Assembly: GCA_002710495.1 (NCBI GenBank) | Contig: PAKE01000003.1 | Location: forward strand, 37,277 to 60,787 | DNA length: 23,511 bases | Direction: 5' to 3' | From: Flavobacteriales bacterium | GTDB taxonomy: Bacteria; Bacteroidota; Bacteroidia; Flavobacteriales; BACL11 | In this document: piece after piece, positions 10,844-18,369 of the stretch | How the letters are laid out: each line of letters begins with the position of its first letter | Position numbering within the stretch: position 1 is the stretch's first letter | Translations under genes and position numbers: made by a program | The notes under the pieces: model-generated | What the model was told of the DNA's origin: nothing | Database searches by the model: none | What the model saw: the letters and a program-made list of their open reading frames with translations, nothing else

Positions 10844-10938
10844 TGAATAATTTAGAGTTGTCATTTCCTTTTCTAGATAAGGGGTGTTTTGTAGATGTAG
10901 AATTAAATGAAATAACTAGAGAAAATCTGAGAGGTTAA
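10843..10938 (+). CDS. Possible 31-residue small ORF overlapping the tpiA stop (hypothetical)
   Basis: The ATG at 10843-10845 overlaps the tpiA TAA in the form TAATG, a classic coupling arrangement. It opens a 31-codon frame beginning MNNLELSFPFLDKG and ending ENLRG before TAA. I recognise no family and see neither a signal peptide nor a membrane segment. It may be chance, a remnant of a lost gene between tpiA and clpS, or a real small protein. The rest of the 129-base gap before the next gene (10939-10972) shows no clear promoter or terminator. Confidence 0.25.
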   Translation: MNNLELSFPFLDKGCFVDVELNEITRENLRG

Positions 10939-10972
10939 ACTAGAGGTTTATTTCTCGTAAAAATAAGAATAA

Positions 10973-13900
10973 ATGAAATTTATTGCATTTTACAAACTAA
11001 GGAGACACTTCATTCTAGGAGTATTTTTATTATTTTCATTTACCTCTTTTTCTCAAAAACTAACTTCTTTTTCTGAAGAAACTAACACATTCTTATCTGA
11101 GTTAGACATCTTTCTTAGTCAAACAAAAAATGACGAATTAAAACAGATTTCAAAGAAAATATCAAAGAGTTTTGATAAAGGAGAGATATCCTCTACAGAC
11201 CAGAAGAGCATTAGAAACACCTCTAACCTAATGTTAGAAAAAAAAATGAAGGCTTCTCCTTATTTTAGAGATTTTTTAAGTGTTGTGATTCAGTTAAAAG
11301 ATGATGAAATAAATAAATCAAAACTTTCAGATTGGCTTACTGTTTCTGAAAATATTGTTCTGAATTCCTCTTCTAGGCAATTATTAAAATATTGTGAATT
11401 TTCTTCTTCTTTTTTATCTACAAAAACACTTAGGAATAGTAAATCAGTTAGGTGGCATGCAGATTGTAATACTTTTTATTTTAAAGATAATAATGGGATG
11501 CCATATATTCACTTTACTTCTGAAATTGATTTGAATTGTAGTAATAGAAGTGGTTCTTTTCAGATTTCTGATACAAAAGGAAAATATTGGATCCAGAATA
11601 ACAAATTTGAAGGTGTTGGAGGTAAGGTTGATTGGAAAGATAAGGGATGGTCTTCAGATTCTGTTTATGCCAATTTATCAACTTTTTCCATTGATGTAAA
11701 AGAATCTCAGTTTAAGGGAGATTCAGTTCATTTTTATAATAAAAAATTATTTTCTGTTCCTGTAATTGGACAGTTTTTAAATAAAGCTGTTTCAGGAAGT
11801 TCTGCAGAACATTATCCTGTTTTTAAATCGTATAAAAAAGACATTATACTTGATAATATTTTGCCAGATGTAGATTATAAAGGAGGATATACTTTAAGAG
11901 GAAAAGCTTTTATTGCGGAAGGAAGAGGAGATGCTTCTGCTAGAATAATTATTAATAAAAATGGAAAGGAAATTTTAGTTGCAAATTCCGCTCGTTTTAG
12001 CATTAAAAAGAATATTATTTACTCAGAGTCAGCTGCTATTACATTATATTTTGATGAGGACTCTATGTATCATCCTTCTTTACAATTTACTTACAATCAA
12101 GGTGAAAGAAAACTAAAACTTTATAGAGATAAAAAAGGAGTCTCTGGAGCTCCAATTTATAATAGTTATCATCAATTAACAATAGATGCAGAATTGATAG
12201 AATGGCAAATAGATGAAGAAAATATCTTACTTGGTTCATTGCCATCAACTTCTGTTTCAAATGTAAATTTTGAATCTATCGCATCTTATAATGATGAGTT
12301 GTATCATTCGTTAAGAGGGATTGATAAAGTGAATCCATTAATGAGAGTTAGTAATTTTGTAAAGAGTTCTGGAAGTACTAATTTTTCATCTGCAGAATTT
12401 GCTGATTATGCAGGATATCCATTACATCAGATTGAGCCATATTTAATGAATTTATCAAATAAAGGATTTTTGTTTTATGATGTATCTACAAATAGAGTTG
12501 AAGTACAAGAGAAACTGTATAATTACATAAATGCCAGACTTCAACTTGCGGATTATGATGTTATTCGTTTTAAGTCAGAAGTTACAGATATTTTAGGTAA
12601 TAATATGATTATAAATTCAAGATTAAATATATCTACAAAAGATCTAAATATTAACGGAGTAGAATCTATTCATTTGAGTAATACTCGGAAGGTTTATATT
12701 AAGCCATATAATAGCAATATTAAGGTGAAAAAAAATAGAGATTTTGATTTTTCTGGAAGAGTTTCTGTAGGTAATGAAAGGTTTGTTTTGTATGGGCAAG
12801 ATTTTAATTTTAAGTATGATGATTTTAGAATTGACTTAAAACAAATTGATTCTGTGCAACTTTCAGTGCCTATAGAACCCTATCAGTTTGATAAATATGG
12901 AGAGAAAAGATTAGTAAGAATACAAACAGTTATTCAATCAGTTACAGGTGATTTAAGAATTGATGAGCCAACAAATAAATCTGGAATCAGAAAAGATAGT
13001 TTTCCACAATTCCCAATTTTCAAGAGTTTTGATGATTCTTATGCATATTACGACAAACCATCAACTTTCGGAGGAGTCTATAATCGAGAAAATTTTTCTT
13101 TTCATTTAGATACTTTTGAGATTGATAGTTTGGAAAGGTTTGATGGTAAAGGACTAAGATTTCCTGGCACTTTTGAATCTGCAAATATATTTCCAATATT
13201 TCAGGATACTCTTACTATGATGAGAGATTATTCTTTAGGGTTTAAAACTAGAACCCCTACTGAAGGGTATGAAATGTATGGTGGAAAATCTAAGTATTTT
13301 AACGATATATATCTAAGTAACGAAGGTCTTAAAGGAAGCGGTGATTTTGAATATCTGAATTCAACAACAAAATCTGAAGAGATCTATTTCTTTCCAGATT
13401 CTACTGCATTGTTTACGCAGGATTTCTTGCTAACTAAAGTAGAACTTGGAATTGAATTCCCCCAAGTTGATAACACGGAAGCTTTTGGACTTTACCAGCC
13501 CTATAACGAAAGATACAAAGTAAGTAAGATGCAAAAACCATTTAATTTTTATAATAATCTAGCTAGTTTTGATGGGAATGTTGTATTAAGACCTACAGGA
13601 TTAACAGGAGAAGGCGCTATGTCATTAGAAAATTTAGAAATGGAATCAAAATTGTTTTCTTATAATGCAAATTGGTTTGCGGCAGATACTGCTAATTTAA
13701 CAGGATTTACCGAGCAAAAAGAAATCTCTTTTAAGGCTAATAATTTAAAAACACATATTGATTTAAAGGATAGAACGGGTGATTTCTTTTCTAATGGAAG
13801 AGGCTCTACTTTAGAGCTTCTAGCAAATCAATATATTTGTTATGTTGATAAATTTCATTGGGATATGGATGAAGAATTATTAACTTTAGGAGATTTAGAT

Positions 13901-15442
13901 GAATCTTTAGGAGGATCAAAATTTGTATCTTTACATCCTAAACAAGATTCTCTTTCCTTTATTGCCAAAACATCTACTTTTAACATAAAAGATAATATAA
14001 TAAGTGTACAAGGAGTAAATGAAATATTGGTCGCAGACGCTGCTATTTATCCTTCTAATGAAGGTTTTATTGTAGAGAAAAATGCGTTCATTCCTACCAT
14101 TACATCTTCCAGAATTTTAGCAAATACTGCTACAAAACATCATGAATTCACCAATGCAAGCGTAAATATTGATGGAGGTAATAAATACACCGCTAACGGA
14201 AATTACACTTATAAAGATGTAAATGGAAAGGATAAATTTATTTTCTTTAATGAAATTTCTGTAAACGACGCAGATTCTACTGTTGCTGTTGGATCAGTTG
14301 GGAATAATGAAGTTTTTAATATTGGATCCAAGTTTATTTTTAAAGGAGATGTAAATTTACGTGCATCAAAGAGGTTATTAACTTTTGATGGATTCTTTAA
14401 AATAGACAATAAATGTGATTTAATTTCAGAAGAATGGGTAGGATTTAAATCAGAGATAAATCCAAAACTGATCAAGTTTAAACTGGATACTCTGCTAAGA
14501 AATGATGAAGGAGATAAATTGTCATCAGGAATTTTGATGAACTTGGAATCTCCTCATATGTACACTTCATTTCTAAGTATGAAAAAAAGACCCATTGATG
14601 TTGAAATAGTTTCTGCAAATACGTATTTGAGTTATAATAAAAGAACTTCATCTTTTGTGATACAAGGTGAAGATTCTCTATCTAACATCTTTATAATAAA
14701 TGAAAATACTTGCAAGTCAAATGCGGAAGGGAAAATTGATCTAAATATGGATTTTGGTCAGTTAAAAATGAAGAGTATTGGTTTTGTTAATCGAGATGAA
14801 AAAGACAATAAAACGGAACTGCATATGTTCTTAATATTAGATTTTATGTTCAATGAGGATGCTCTTTCATTAATGGCAGAGGACATCTTGCAATCATCTT
14901 TAGGAACCGATTTTGTTTTTCGAGAATTCTATAGTAAAACTCTTTCCAGATTAGTTGGAAAATCAAGATCTGAAGAATTAATGTTTGATATTGAAGCATT
15001 AGATGAATTTAAAGATCTACCGAAAGAACTTGATAAAACAATAACTTTTACGGATATTACTTTAGTGTGGAGCGACAAACATCAAGCATATATAAGTAAG
15101 GGTAAGATTGGTGTAGGTAATATTTACCAAAATCAATTAAATACAGTAATGGATGGATGGGTAAGGTTAAGTAAAAAAGGAGGTATGGATGTATTAACTA
15201 TATTATTAAAAACTGGTGATGGTGATGTTTATTTCTTTGAATATGAGAACAATACAATGTACTCCTATAGAAGTTCAGATCCACTTTCAGATTCAGATGA
15301 CTTTAATAATTTGCTAATTGAAATGAAACCTAAAAAGAGAAGAGCAGAGGAAGGGAAAGGAGAATCTCCTTACATATTTAAGTTTTGTAATGATGAGGAC
15401 AGAATGGAAGACTTTGAAAAAGAAATGAGAAAGATAGATTAA
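10973..15442 (+). CDS. Very large exported protein of unknown function (1489 residues)
   Basis: I do not recognise a family. Residues 1-28 are a clear Sec signal peptide (basic RRH, hydrophobic ILGVFLLFSF, then SFSQ), so the protein leaves the cytosol. A helical region (about 30-115) is followed by well over a thousand residues rich in alternating strand patterns with many short motifs of the form 'VSVGNERF', 'LRPTGLTGEGAM', 'SNGRG'. This suggests an elongated beta-sheet or OstA/AsmA-like fold (inference). Residues about 470-525 instead look helical with a winged-helix-like rhythm (AEFADYAGYPLHQIEPYLM). The C-terminus is charged and not barrel-like, and no secretion-sorting domain is seen. 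It lies between tpiA and plsY, 22 bases before plsY, which may share its message. Base composition matches its neighbours, so recent transfer is not indicated. Confidence 0.9.
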   Translation: MKFIAFYKLRRHFILGVFLLFSFTSFSQKLTSFSEETNTFLSELDIFLSQTKNDELKQISKKISKSFDKGEISSTDQKSIRNTSNLMLEKKMKASPYFRDFLSVVIQLKDDEINKSKLSDWLTVSENIVLNSSSRQLLKYCEFSSSFLSTKTLRNSKSVRWHADCNTFYFKDNNGMPYIHFTSEIDLNCSNRSGSFQISDTKGKYWIQNNKFEGVGGKVDWKDKGWSSDSVYANLSTFSIDVKESQFKGDSVHFYNKKLFSVPVIGQFLNKAVSGSSAEHYPVFKSYKKDIILDNILPDVDYKGGYTLRGKAFIAEGRGDASARIIINKNGKEILVANSARFSIKKNIIYSESAAITLYFDEDSMYHPSLQFTYNQGERKLKLYRDKKGVSGAPIYNSYHQLTIDAELIEWQIDEENILLGSLPSTSVSNVNFESIASYNDELYHSLRGIDKVNPLMRVSNFVKSSGSTNFSSAEFADYAGYPLHQIEPYLMNLSNKGFLFYDVSTNRVEVQEKLYNYINARLQLADYDVIRFKSEVTDILGNNMIINSRLNISTKDLNINGVESIHLSNTRKVYIKPYNSNIKVKKNRDFDFSGRVSVGNERFVLYGQDFNFKYDDFRIDLKQIDSVQLSVPIEPYQFDKYGEKRLVRIQTVIQSVTGDLRIDEPTNKSGIRKDSFPQFPIFKSFDDSYAYYDKPSTFGGVYNRENFSFHLDTFEIDSLERFDGKGLRFPGTFESANIFPIFQDTLTMMRDYSLGFKTRTPTEGYEMYGGKSKYFNDIYLSNEGLKGSGDFEYLNSTTKSEEIYFFPDSTALFTQDFLLTKVELGIEFPQVDNTEAFGLYQPYNERYKVSKMQKPFNFYNNLASFDGNVVLRPTGLTGEGAMSLENLEMESKLFSYNANWFAADTANLTGFTEQKEISFKANNLKTHIDLKDRTGDFFSNGRGSTLELLANQYICYVDKFHWDMDEELLTLGDLDESLGGSKFVSLHPKQDSLSFIAKTSTFNIKDNIISVQGVNEILVADAAIYPSNEGFIVEKNAFIPTITSSRILANTATKHHEFTNASVNIDGGNKYTANGNYTYKDVNGKDKFIFFNEISVNDADSTVAVGSVGNNEVFNIGSKFIFKGDVNLRASKRLLTFDGFFKIDNKCDLISEEWVGFKSEINPKLIKFKLDTLLRNDEGDKLSSGILMNLESPHMYTSFLSMKKRPIDVEIVSANTYLSYNKRTSSFVIQGEDSLSNIFIINENTCKSNAEGKIDLNMDFGQLKMKSIGFVNRDEKDNKTELHMFLILDFMFNEDALSLMAEDILQSSLGTDFVFREFYSKTLSRLVGKSRSEELMFDIEALDEFKDLPKELDKTITFTDITLVWSDKHQAYISKGKIGVGNIYQNQLNTVMDGWVRLSKKGGMDVLTILLKTGDGDVYFFEYENNTMYSYRSSDPLSDSDDFNNLLIEMKPKKRRAEEGKGESPYIFKFCNDEDRMEDFEKEMRKID

Positions 15443-15446
15443 TTAT

Positions 15447-15454
15447 TATATTCG
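15447..15454 (+). promoter_or_regulatory. Near-consensus -7 box ahead of plsY
   Basis: TATATTCG matches 7 of 8 positions of TAnnTTTG and lies 10 bases before the plsY ATG, in the 22-base gap after the large gene. It would give a very short leader for plsY-clpS. No -33 box was identified. Confidence 0.3.
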
Positions 15455-15464
15455 CAAACTTAGA

Positions 15465-16115
15465 ATGTTAAATACTGAACATATATTATTTTTGATTTTA
15501 GCCTATCTAACAGGTTCTTTTTCCTCAGCAGTTTGGGTAGGGAGAACTTTTTATAATAAAGATGTAAGAGAGTATGGAAGTGGAAATGCAGGAGCTACAA
15601 ATACTTTCAGAGTCTTAGGAAAAGGGGCTGGTATTCCTGTATTGATGATGGATGTTTTCAAGGGTTGGATATCTGTAAATTATATTTATTTTATTACAGA
15701 TGGATGTAATCCGTTCACAGAAACAGTAACTTCTTCTCAATTTGAAATTCAACTTGCTCTAGGCATTGCTGCAGTTATTGGTCATTTATTTCCAATCTAT
15801 ACTGGGTTCAGAGGTGGAAAAGGGATAGCAACTCTTTTAGGGTTGTTAATTGGACTGAATGCGATAGCTGCAATTGTGTCAATTGTAGTTTTTGTAATTG
15901 TATTCTTAATTAGTAAATATGTTTCCTTAGGATCTGTTTTAGCTTCTCTTGCATTTCCTTTTGTTATATTTGTTGTTTTAGATGAAAAAGATGTAAATGC
16001 ATCTTTAGAGCTATTCTCAGTCTTTGTTTCAATTCTTACGTTGATAACTCATCAAAAAAATATTGAAAGATTGATTAGAGGCGAAGAGAATAAAGTTAAA
16101 TTTGATAAAAAATAA
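15465..16115 (+). CDS. plsY: Acyl-phosphate:glycerol-3-phosphate acyltransferase PlsY
   Basis: The product has 216 residues with several membrane helices. It transfers the acyl group from acyl-phosphate to sn-glycerol 3-phosphate, the first step of phospholipid synthesis, at the inner membrane. The three conserved PlsY loops are present: SGNAGATN (39-46) after REYG, GHLFP (106-110) and FRGGKGIAT (115-123). The C-terminal KNIERLIRGEENK (198-210) is also typical. Start: MLNTEHILFLILAYLTGSF gives the usual first helix directly. Its glycerol-3-phosphate substrate derives from DHAP, the tpiA metabolite, though linkage to tpiA is broken here by the large exported-protein gene. clpS follows 5 bases later. 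Confidence 0.96.
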   Translation: MLNTEHILFLILAYLTGSFSSAVWVGRTFYNKDVREYGSGNAGATNTFRVLGKGAGIPVLMMDVFKGWISVNYIYFITDGCNPFTETVTSSQFEIQLALGIAAVIGHLFPIYTGFRGGKGIATLLGLLIGLNAIAAIVSIVVFVIVFLISKYVSLGSVLASLAFPFVIFVVLDEKDVNASLELFSVFVSILTLITHQKNIERLIRGEENKVKFDKK

Positions 16116-16120
16116 TTATT

Positions 16121-16390
16121 ATGGAATACACACCAGAATTTTCTTCACACAAAAATAAGACAAATATAAAAACCAAATCATTAATTTTATTAAATGATAA
16201 TTTTAACGATTTTGACTATGTAATTGATTGTTTGGTTTTGGTTTGTAATTTAACTCCACTTCAATCGGAACAATTAGCATATATTACTCACTATAAAGGA
16301 AAAAGTATTATTAAGAGTGGTTCTTTTTTAGATATGATTAATTTGAAGAAAGATTTAACAATTTACGGACTAAAACTAGAAATACAATAA
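16121..16390 (+). CDS. clpS: ATP-dependent Clp protease adaptor ClpS
   Basis: The product has 89 residues. ClpS captures proteins with N-degron residues and hands them to the ClpA/ClpC-ClpP protease in the cytosol. A flexible basic N-tail (1-20) precedes the core. The N-degron pocket is recognisable: N25-D26 in LLNDNFNDF (N34-D35 of E. coli) and H57 in THYKG (H66 of E. coli). The residue after D26 is Asn, where E. coli has a second Asp (D36). The family core FDYVIDCLVLVCNLTPLQSEQLAYITHYKG is otherwise canonical. It is the last protein gene of the cluster, 5 bases after plsY and 65 bases before the tRNA. Confidence 0.93.
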   Translation: MEYTPEFSSHKNKTNIKTKSLILLNDNFNDFDYVIDCLVLVCNLTPLQSEQLAYITHYKGKSIIKSGSFLDMINLKKDLTIYGLKLEIQ

Positions 16391-16437
16391 TTTTAGATGC
16401 TGCCTACTTTATCTAAAGGATATTTGTTTTCTGTAGA

Positions 16438-16445
16438 TATATTTG
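16438..16445 (+). promoter_or_regulatory. Consensus -7 box for tRNA-Arg
   Basis: TATATTTG is an exact match to TAnnTTTG and ends 10 bases before the first base of the mature tRNA, a position that fits transcription with a very short 5' leader. No good -33 TTG lies at the expected distance. Confidence 0.55.
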
Positions 16446-16455
16446 CGAAAATTTT

Positions 16456-16529
16456 GGCTCTGTAGCTTAATTGGATAGAGCACCTGACTACGGATCAGGA
16501 GGTTGGGGGTTCGACTCCCTCCAGAGTCA
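16456..16529 (+). tRNA. tRNA-Arg (anticodon ACG)
   Basis: The 74-base cloverleaf has a 7-bp acceptor stem GGCTCTG/CAGAGTC (one G-T pair), a D arm with AATTGGA, and an anticodon stem CCTGA/TCAGG around CTACGGA with ACG at 16490-16492. The T arm is GGGGG-TTCGACT-CCCTC and the discriminator is A at 16529. CCA is not encoded and must be added after transcription. In bacteria the first anticodon A is normally deaminated to inosine by TadA to read CGU, CGC and CGA. The gene follows clpS and precedes a strong terminator. Confidence 0.97.
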
Positions 16530-16534
16530 CTTAT

Positions 16535-16572
16535 AAAAACCCTTGTTATCTAGTGATTTAGGGTTTTTTTTT
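16535..16572 (+). terminator. Intrinsic terminator after tRNA-Arg
   Basis: AAAAACCCT (16535-16543) pairs perfectly with AGGGTTTTT (16560-16568) over 9 bp with a 16-base loop, and the T run reaches nine residues (16564-16572). It begins 5 bases after the tRNA end and would close the tRNA transcript and any readthrough from clpS. Confidence 0.88.
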
Positions 16573-16656
16573 ATGTTAGCAAATAAGTAGGCCACATTCT
16601 ACTCTATTTGTCGTATTTGATAAGTCCCTTTTTTTGGAAAGAAATTAAAACTTAGA

Positions 16657-16664
16657 TGTTAACA
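16657..16664. promoter_or_regulatory. TGTTAACA palindrome upstream of the OmpA/LysM gene
   Basis: A perfect 8-base palindrome lies 50 bases ahead of the -7 box at 16714. It could be an operator half-site, but an 8-mer of this composition can occur by chance in AT-rich DNA. Apart from this and the -7 box, the gap 16573-16746 shows no gene or repeat. Confidence 0.2.
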
Positions 16665-16713
16665 ACCTTTCTAAAGCAATAATAAACTGAAACAAGAAAA
16701 TCCGTTTTAATAT

Positions 16714-16721
16714 TAATTTTG
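16714..16721 (+). promoter_or_regulatory. Consensus -7 box for the OmpA/LysM - CotH pair
   Basis: TAATTTTG matches TAnnTTTG exactly and ends 25 bases before the ATG at 16747. It lies downstream of the tRNA terminator, so the two-gene unit 16747-20623 should have its own promoter. No clear -33 TTG is present at the usual spacing. Confidence 0.5.
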
Positions 16722-16746
16722 TAATAATCCTAAAATTTATTATATC

Positions 16747-18369
16747 ATGTGCAGATTATTCCTACTTCTTGTTTTTTCTTTTCAATTATCTATTTCCTAT
16801 TCTCAAGATTCAGTTCTTATCTCAGACTCTATTCTGGTTGATACAATCACACCATTATTAGAAAAGATAAATAAATATAAATTAAGGTATAAAGTAAATT
16901 GTGTTCAGGATAAGATTACTGATAATCGGGGAAATGGATTTGAAGATCTATATGGAACCAGAAATTTTAGAGTTATTTTACATGGAATAGCTTACAGAGG
17001 AGGAGGGAATAATTATTATCATAGATCAGACAAGAGAAACAATAAAAACCCTCTACCAATGGATGGTCTGAATAATTTATTGAAAAATGGTTTCTCTACT
17101 TCGGTTTATCTATATACAGAGAATTTTAAAACTGCTCCTTCTTTTTTGGTAAACGCAGAAAATCCTGACACCTTAAAGTATTATCAATTAGGTGGAAATA
17201 CCTCTTCATCATTAGATAGTATTTTGATGTTTACTTATAACTCTATCATCAATCAAGATATCGGTCCAGTTTATTTACATTGTTGGAACGGATGGCATCA
17301 ATCTGGTTTTGTTTCCGCAGTATTATTAAAGCAATTCTGTGATTTTAATACTGAAAGTAGTTTACATTATTGGGAAGATTGTGCAGATAATTGGACTAGA
17401 GGATATGATAGGATAAGAAATGCAATAAGAGATTTCCAGCCAATAGAGAAATATAAAATTCCTACAGAAATTAAGAATGAGATTTGCCCTTGTTATGAAG
17501 ACGAACGTGCAAATGATGTGGTTGTTGAGAATAATAATGACGAATTAAAATCTTTAAAAATTAGTGTTTTATTCCCTTCAAACATTTCTGATTTACCACC
17601 TTCAGTATCTACTTTTCTGGATGAATACGCAGCTATGTTAAAAGAAAATAATTACTTAGATATTGAGATTGCTGGTCATACTGATGTAAAGGGAGAGAAA
17701 TCTCAAAATTTACTATTATCTGAGAAAAGAGCGAAAAGTGTTCAAGACTATCTAATTCTTCAAGGTGTTGATACATCTCAACTCTCTTATAAAGGTTTTG
17801 GAGAAGAGTTCCCTCTTAACGAATGTGTTGAAGGAGTATGGTGTACAGAAGAGAAGCATGCTAAAAACCGAAGAATTGAATTTAATATATCGAGCATTTC
17901 TTATCAGGTTAAATTCCAAAAGAATAGTACAATCATTAACCAAAAGGATAAATTAGTATTAAATGATATTCTTATGATTCTCAAATCAGAACAAGGAATA
18001 AAGATAGAAATAGGTGGGCATGCTGATAAAGAGACAGGCGATGATTTTGTTAATGATAATATTTCTCATCTCAGGGCAGAAAGAATTTACAATTACTTGA
18101 AAGATAAGGAAATGGATATGACAAACATTACTTTTAAAGGGTATGGTTCCCGAATGGAAAAATATGGAGACGAAAGGGATAGAAGGATAGAGTTTAAAAT
18201 ATTAGAAAATAAGAGAAAAGAAATTTATGTTGTTAAGAAAGGAGATTACCTAAATAGAATTGCAAAACAATATGGACTAAAGGTTTTGGATATAAAAGAG
18301 TGGAATAATTTATCTTCTGATCATCTGTCAATTGGAGATAAATTAATTTTATATACTTCAGATGAATAA
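16747..18369 (+). CDS. Exported protein: degenerate tyrosine-phosphatase-like domain, two OmpA domains and a LysM
   Basis: The product has 540 residues. A Sec signal peptide (1-20, ending SYSQ) is followed by a domain at about 45-240 whose VYLHCWNGWHQSGF (175-188) copies the Cys-based phosphatase loop HC-x5-R-S with Q185 in place of the essential Arg; catalysis is therefore doubtful. Two OmpA C-terminal-like peptidoglycan-binding domains follow: about 270-380 (GHTD at 310-313, RA at 328-329, NRRIEF) and about 386-487 (GHAD at 424-427, LRAERI, DRRIEF). A LysM ends the protein (about 492-536, YVVKKGDYLNRIAKQYG). The protein should therefore be periplasmic and held to the cell wall by three modules. 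Its last 8 bases overlap the CotH-type gene, implying coupled translation. Phosphatase-fold assignment is from motif only; the OmpA and LysM calls are firm. Confidence 0.88.
   Translation: MCRLFLLLVFSFQLSISYSQDSVLISDSILVDTITPLLEKINKYKLRYKVNCVQDKITDNRGNGFEDLYGTRNFRVILHGIAYRGGGNNYYHRSDKRNNKNPLPMDGLNNLLKNGFSTSVYLYTENFKTAPSFLVNAENPDTLKYYQLGGNTSSSLDSILMFTYNSIINQDIGPVYLHCWNGWHQSGFVSAVLLKQFCDFNTESSLHYWEDCADNWTRGYDRIRNAIRDFQPIEKYKIPTEIKNEICPCYEDERANDVVVENNNDELKSLKISVLFPSNISDLPPSVSTFLDEYAAMLKENNYLDIEIAGHTDVKGEKSQNLLLSEKRAKSVQDYLILQGVDTSQLSYKGFGEEFPLNECVEGVWCTEEKHAKNRRIEFNISSISYQVKFQKNSTIINQKDKLVLNDILMILKSEQGIKIEIGGHADKETGDDFVNDNISHLRAERIYNYLKDKEMDMTNITFKGYGSRMEKYGDERDRRIEFKILENKRKEIYVVKKGDYLNRIAKQYGLKVLDIKEWNNLSSDHLSIGDKLILYTSDE

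Noticed and set aside
10843..10938. Small ORF as a remnant of prmA
   Set aside because: The peptide does not resemble the PrmA N-terminus as I know it; kept only as an unassigned small ORF.
17752..17956. Short frames on both strands within the OmpA/LysM gene
   Set aside because: They overlap a firm OmpA domain and have no conserved features.
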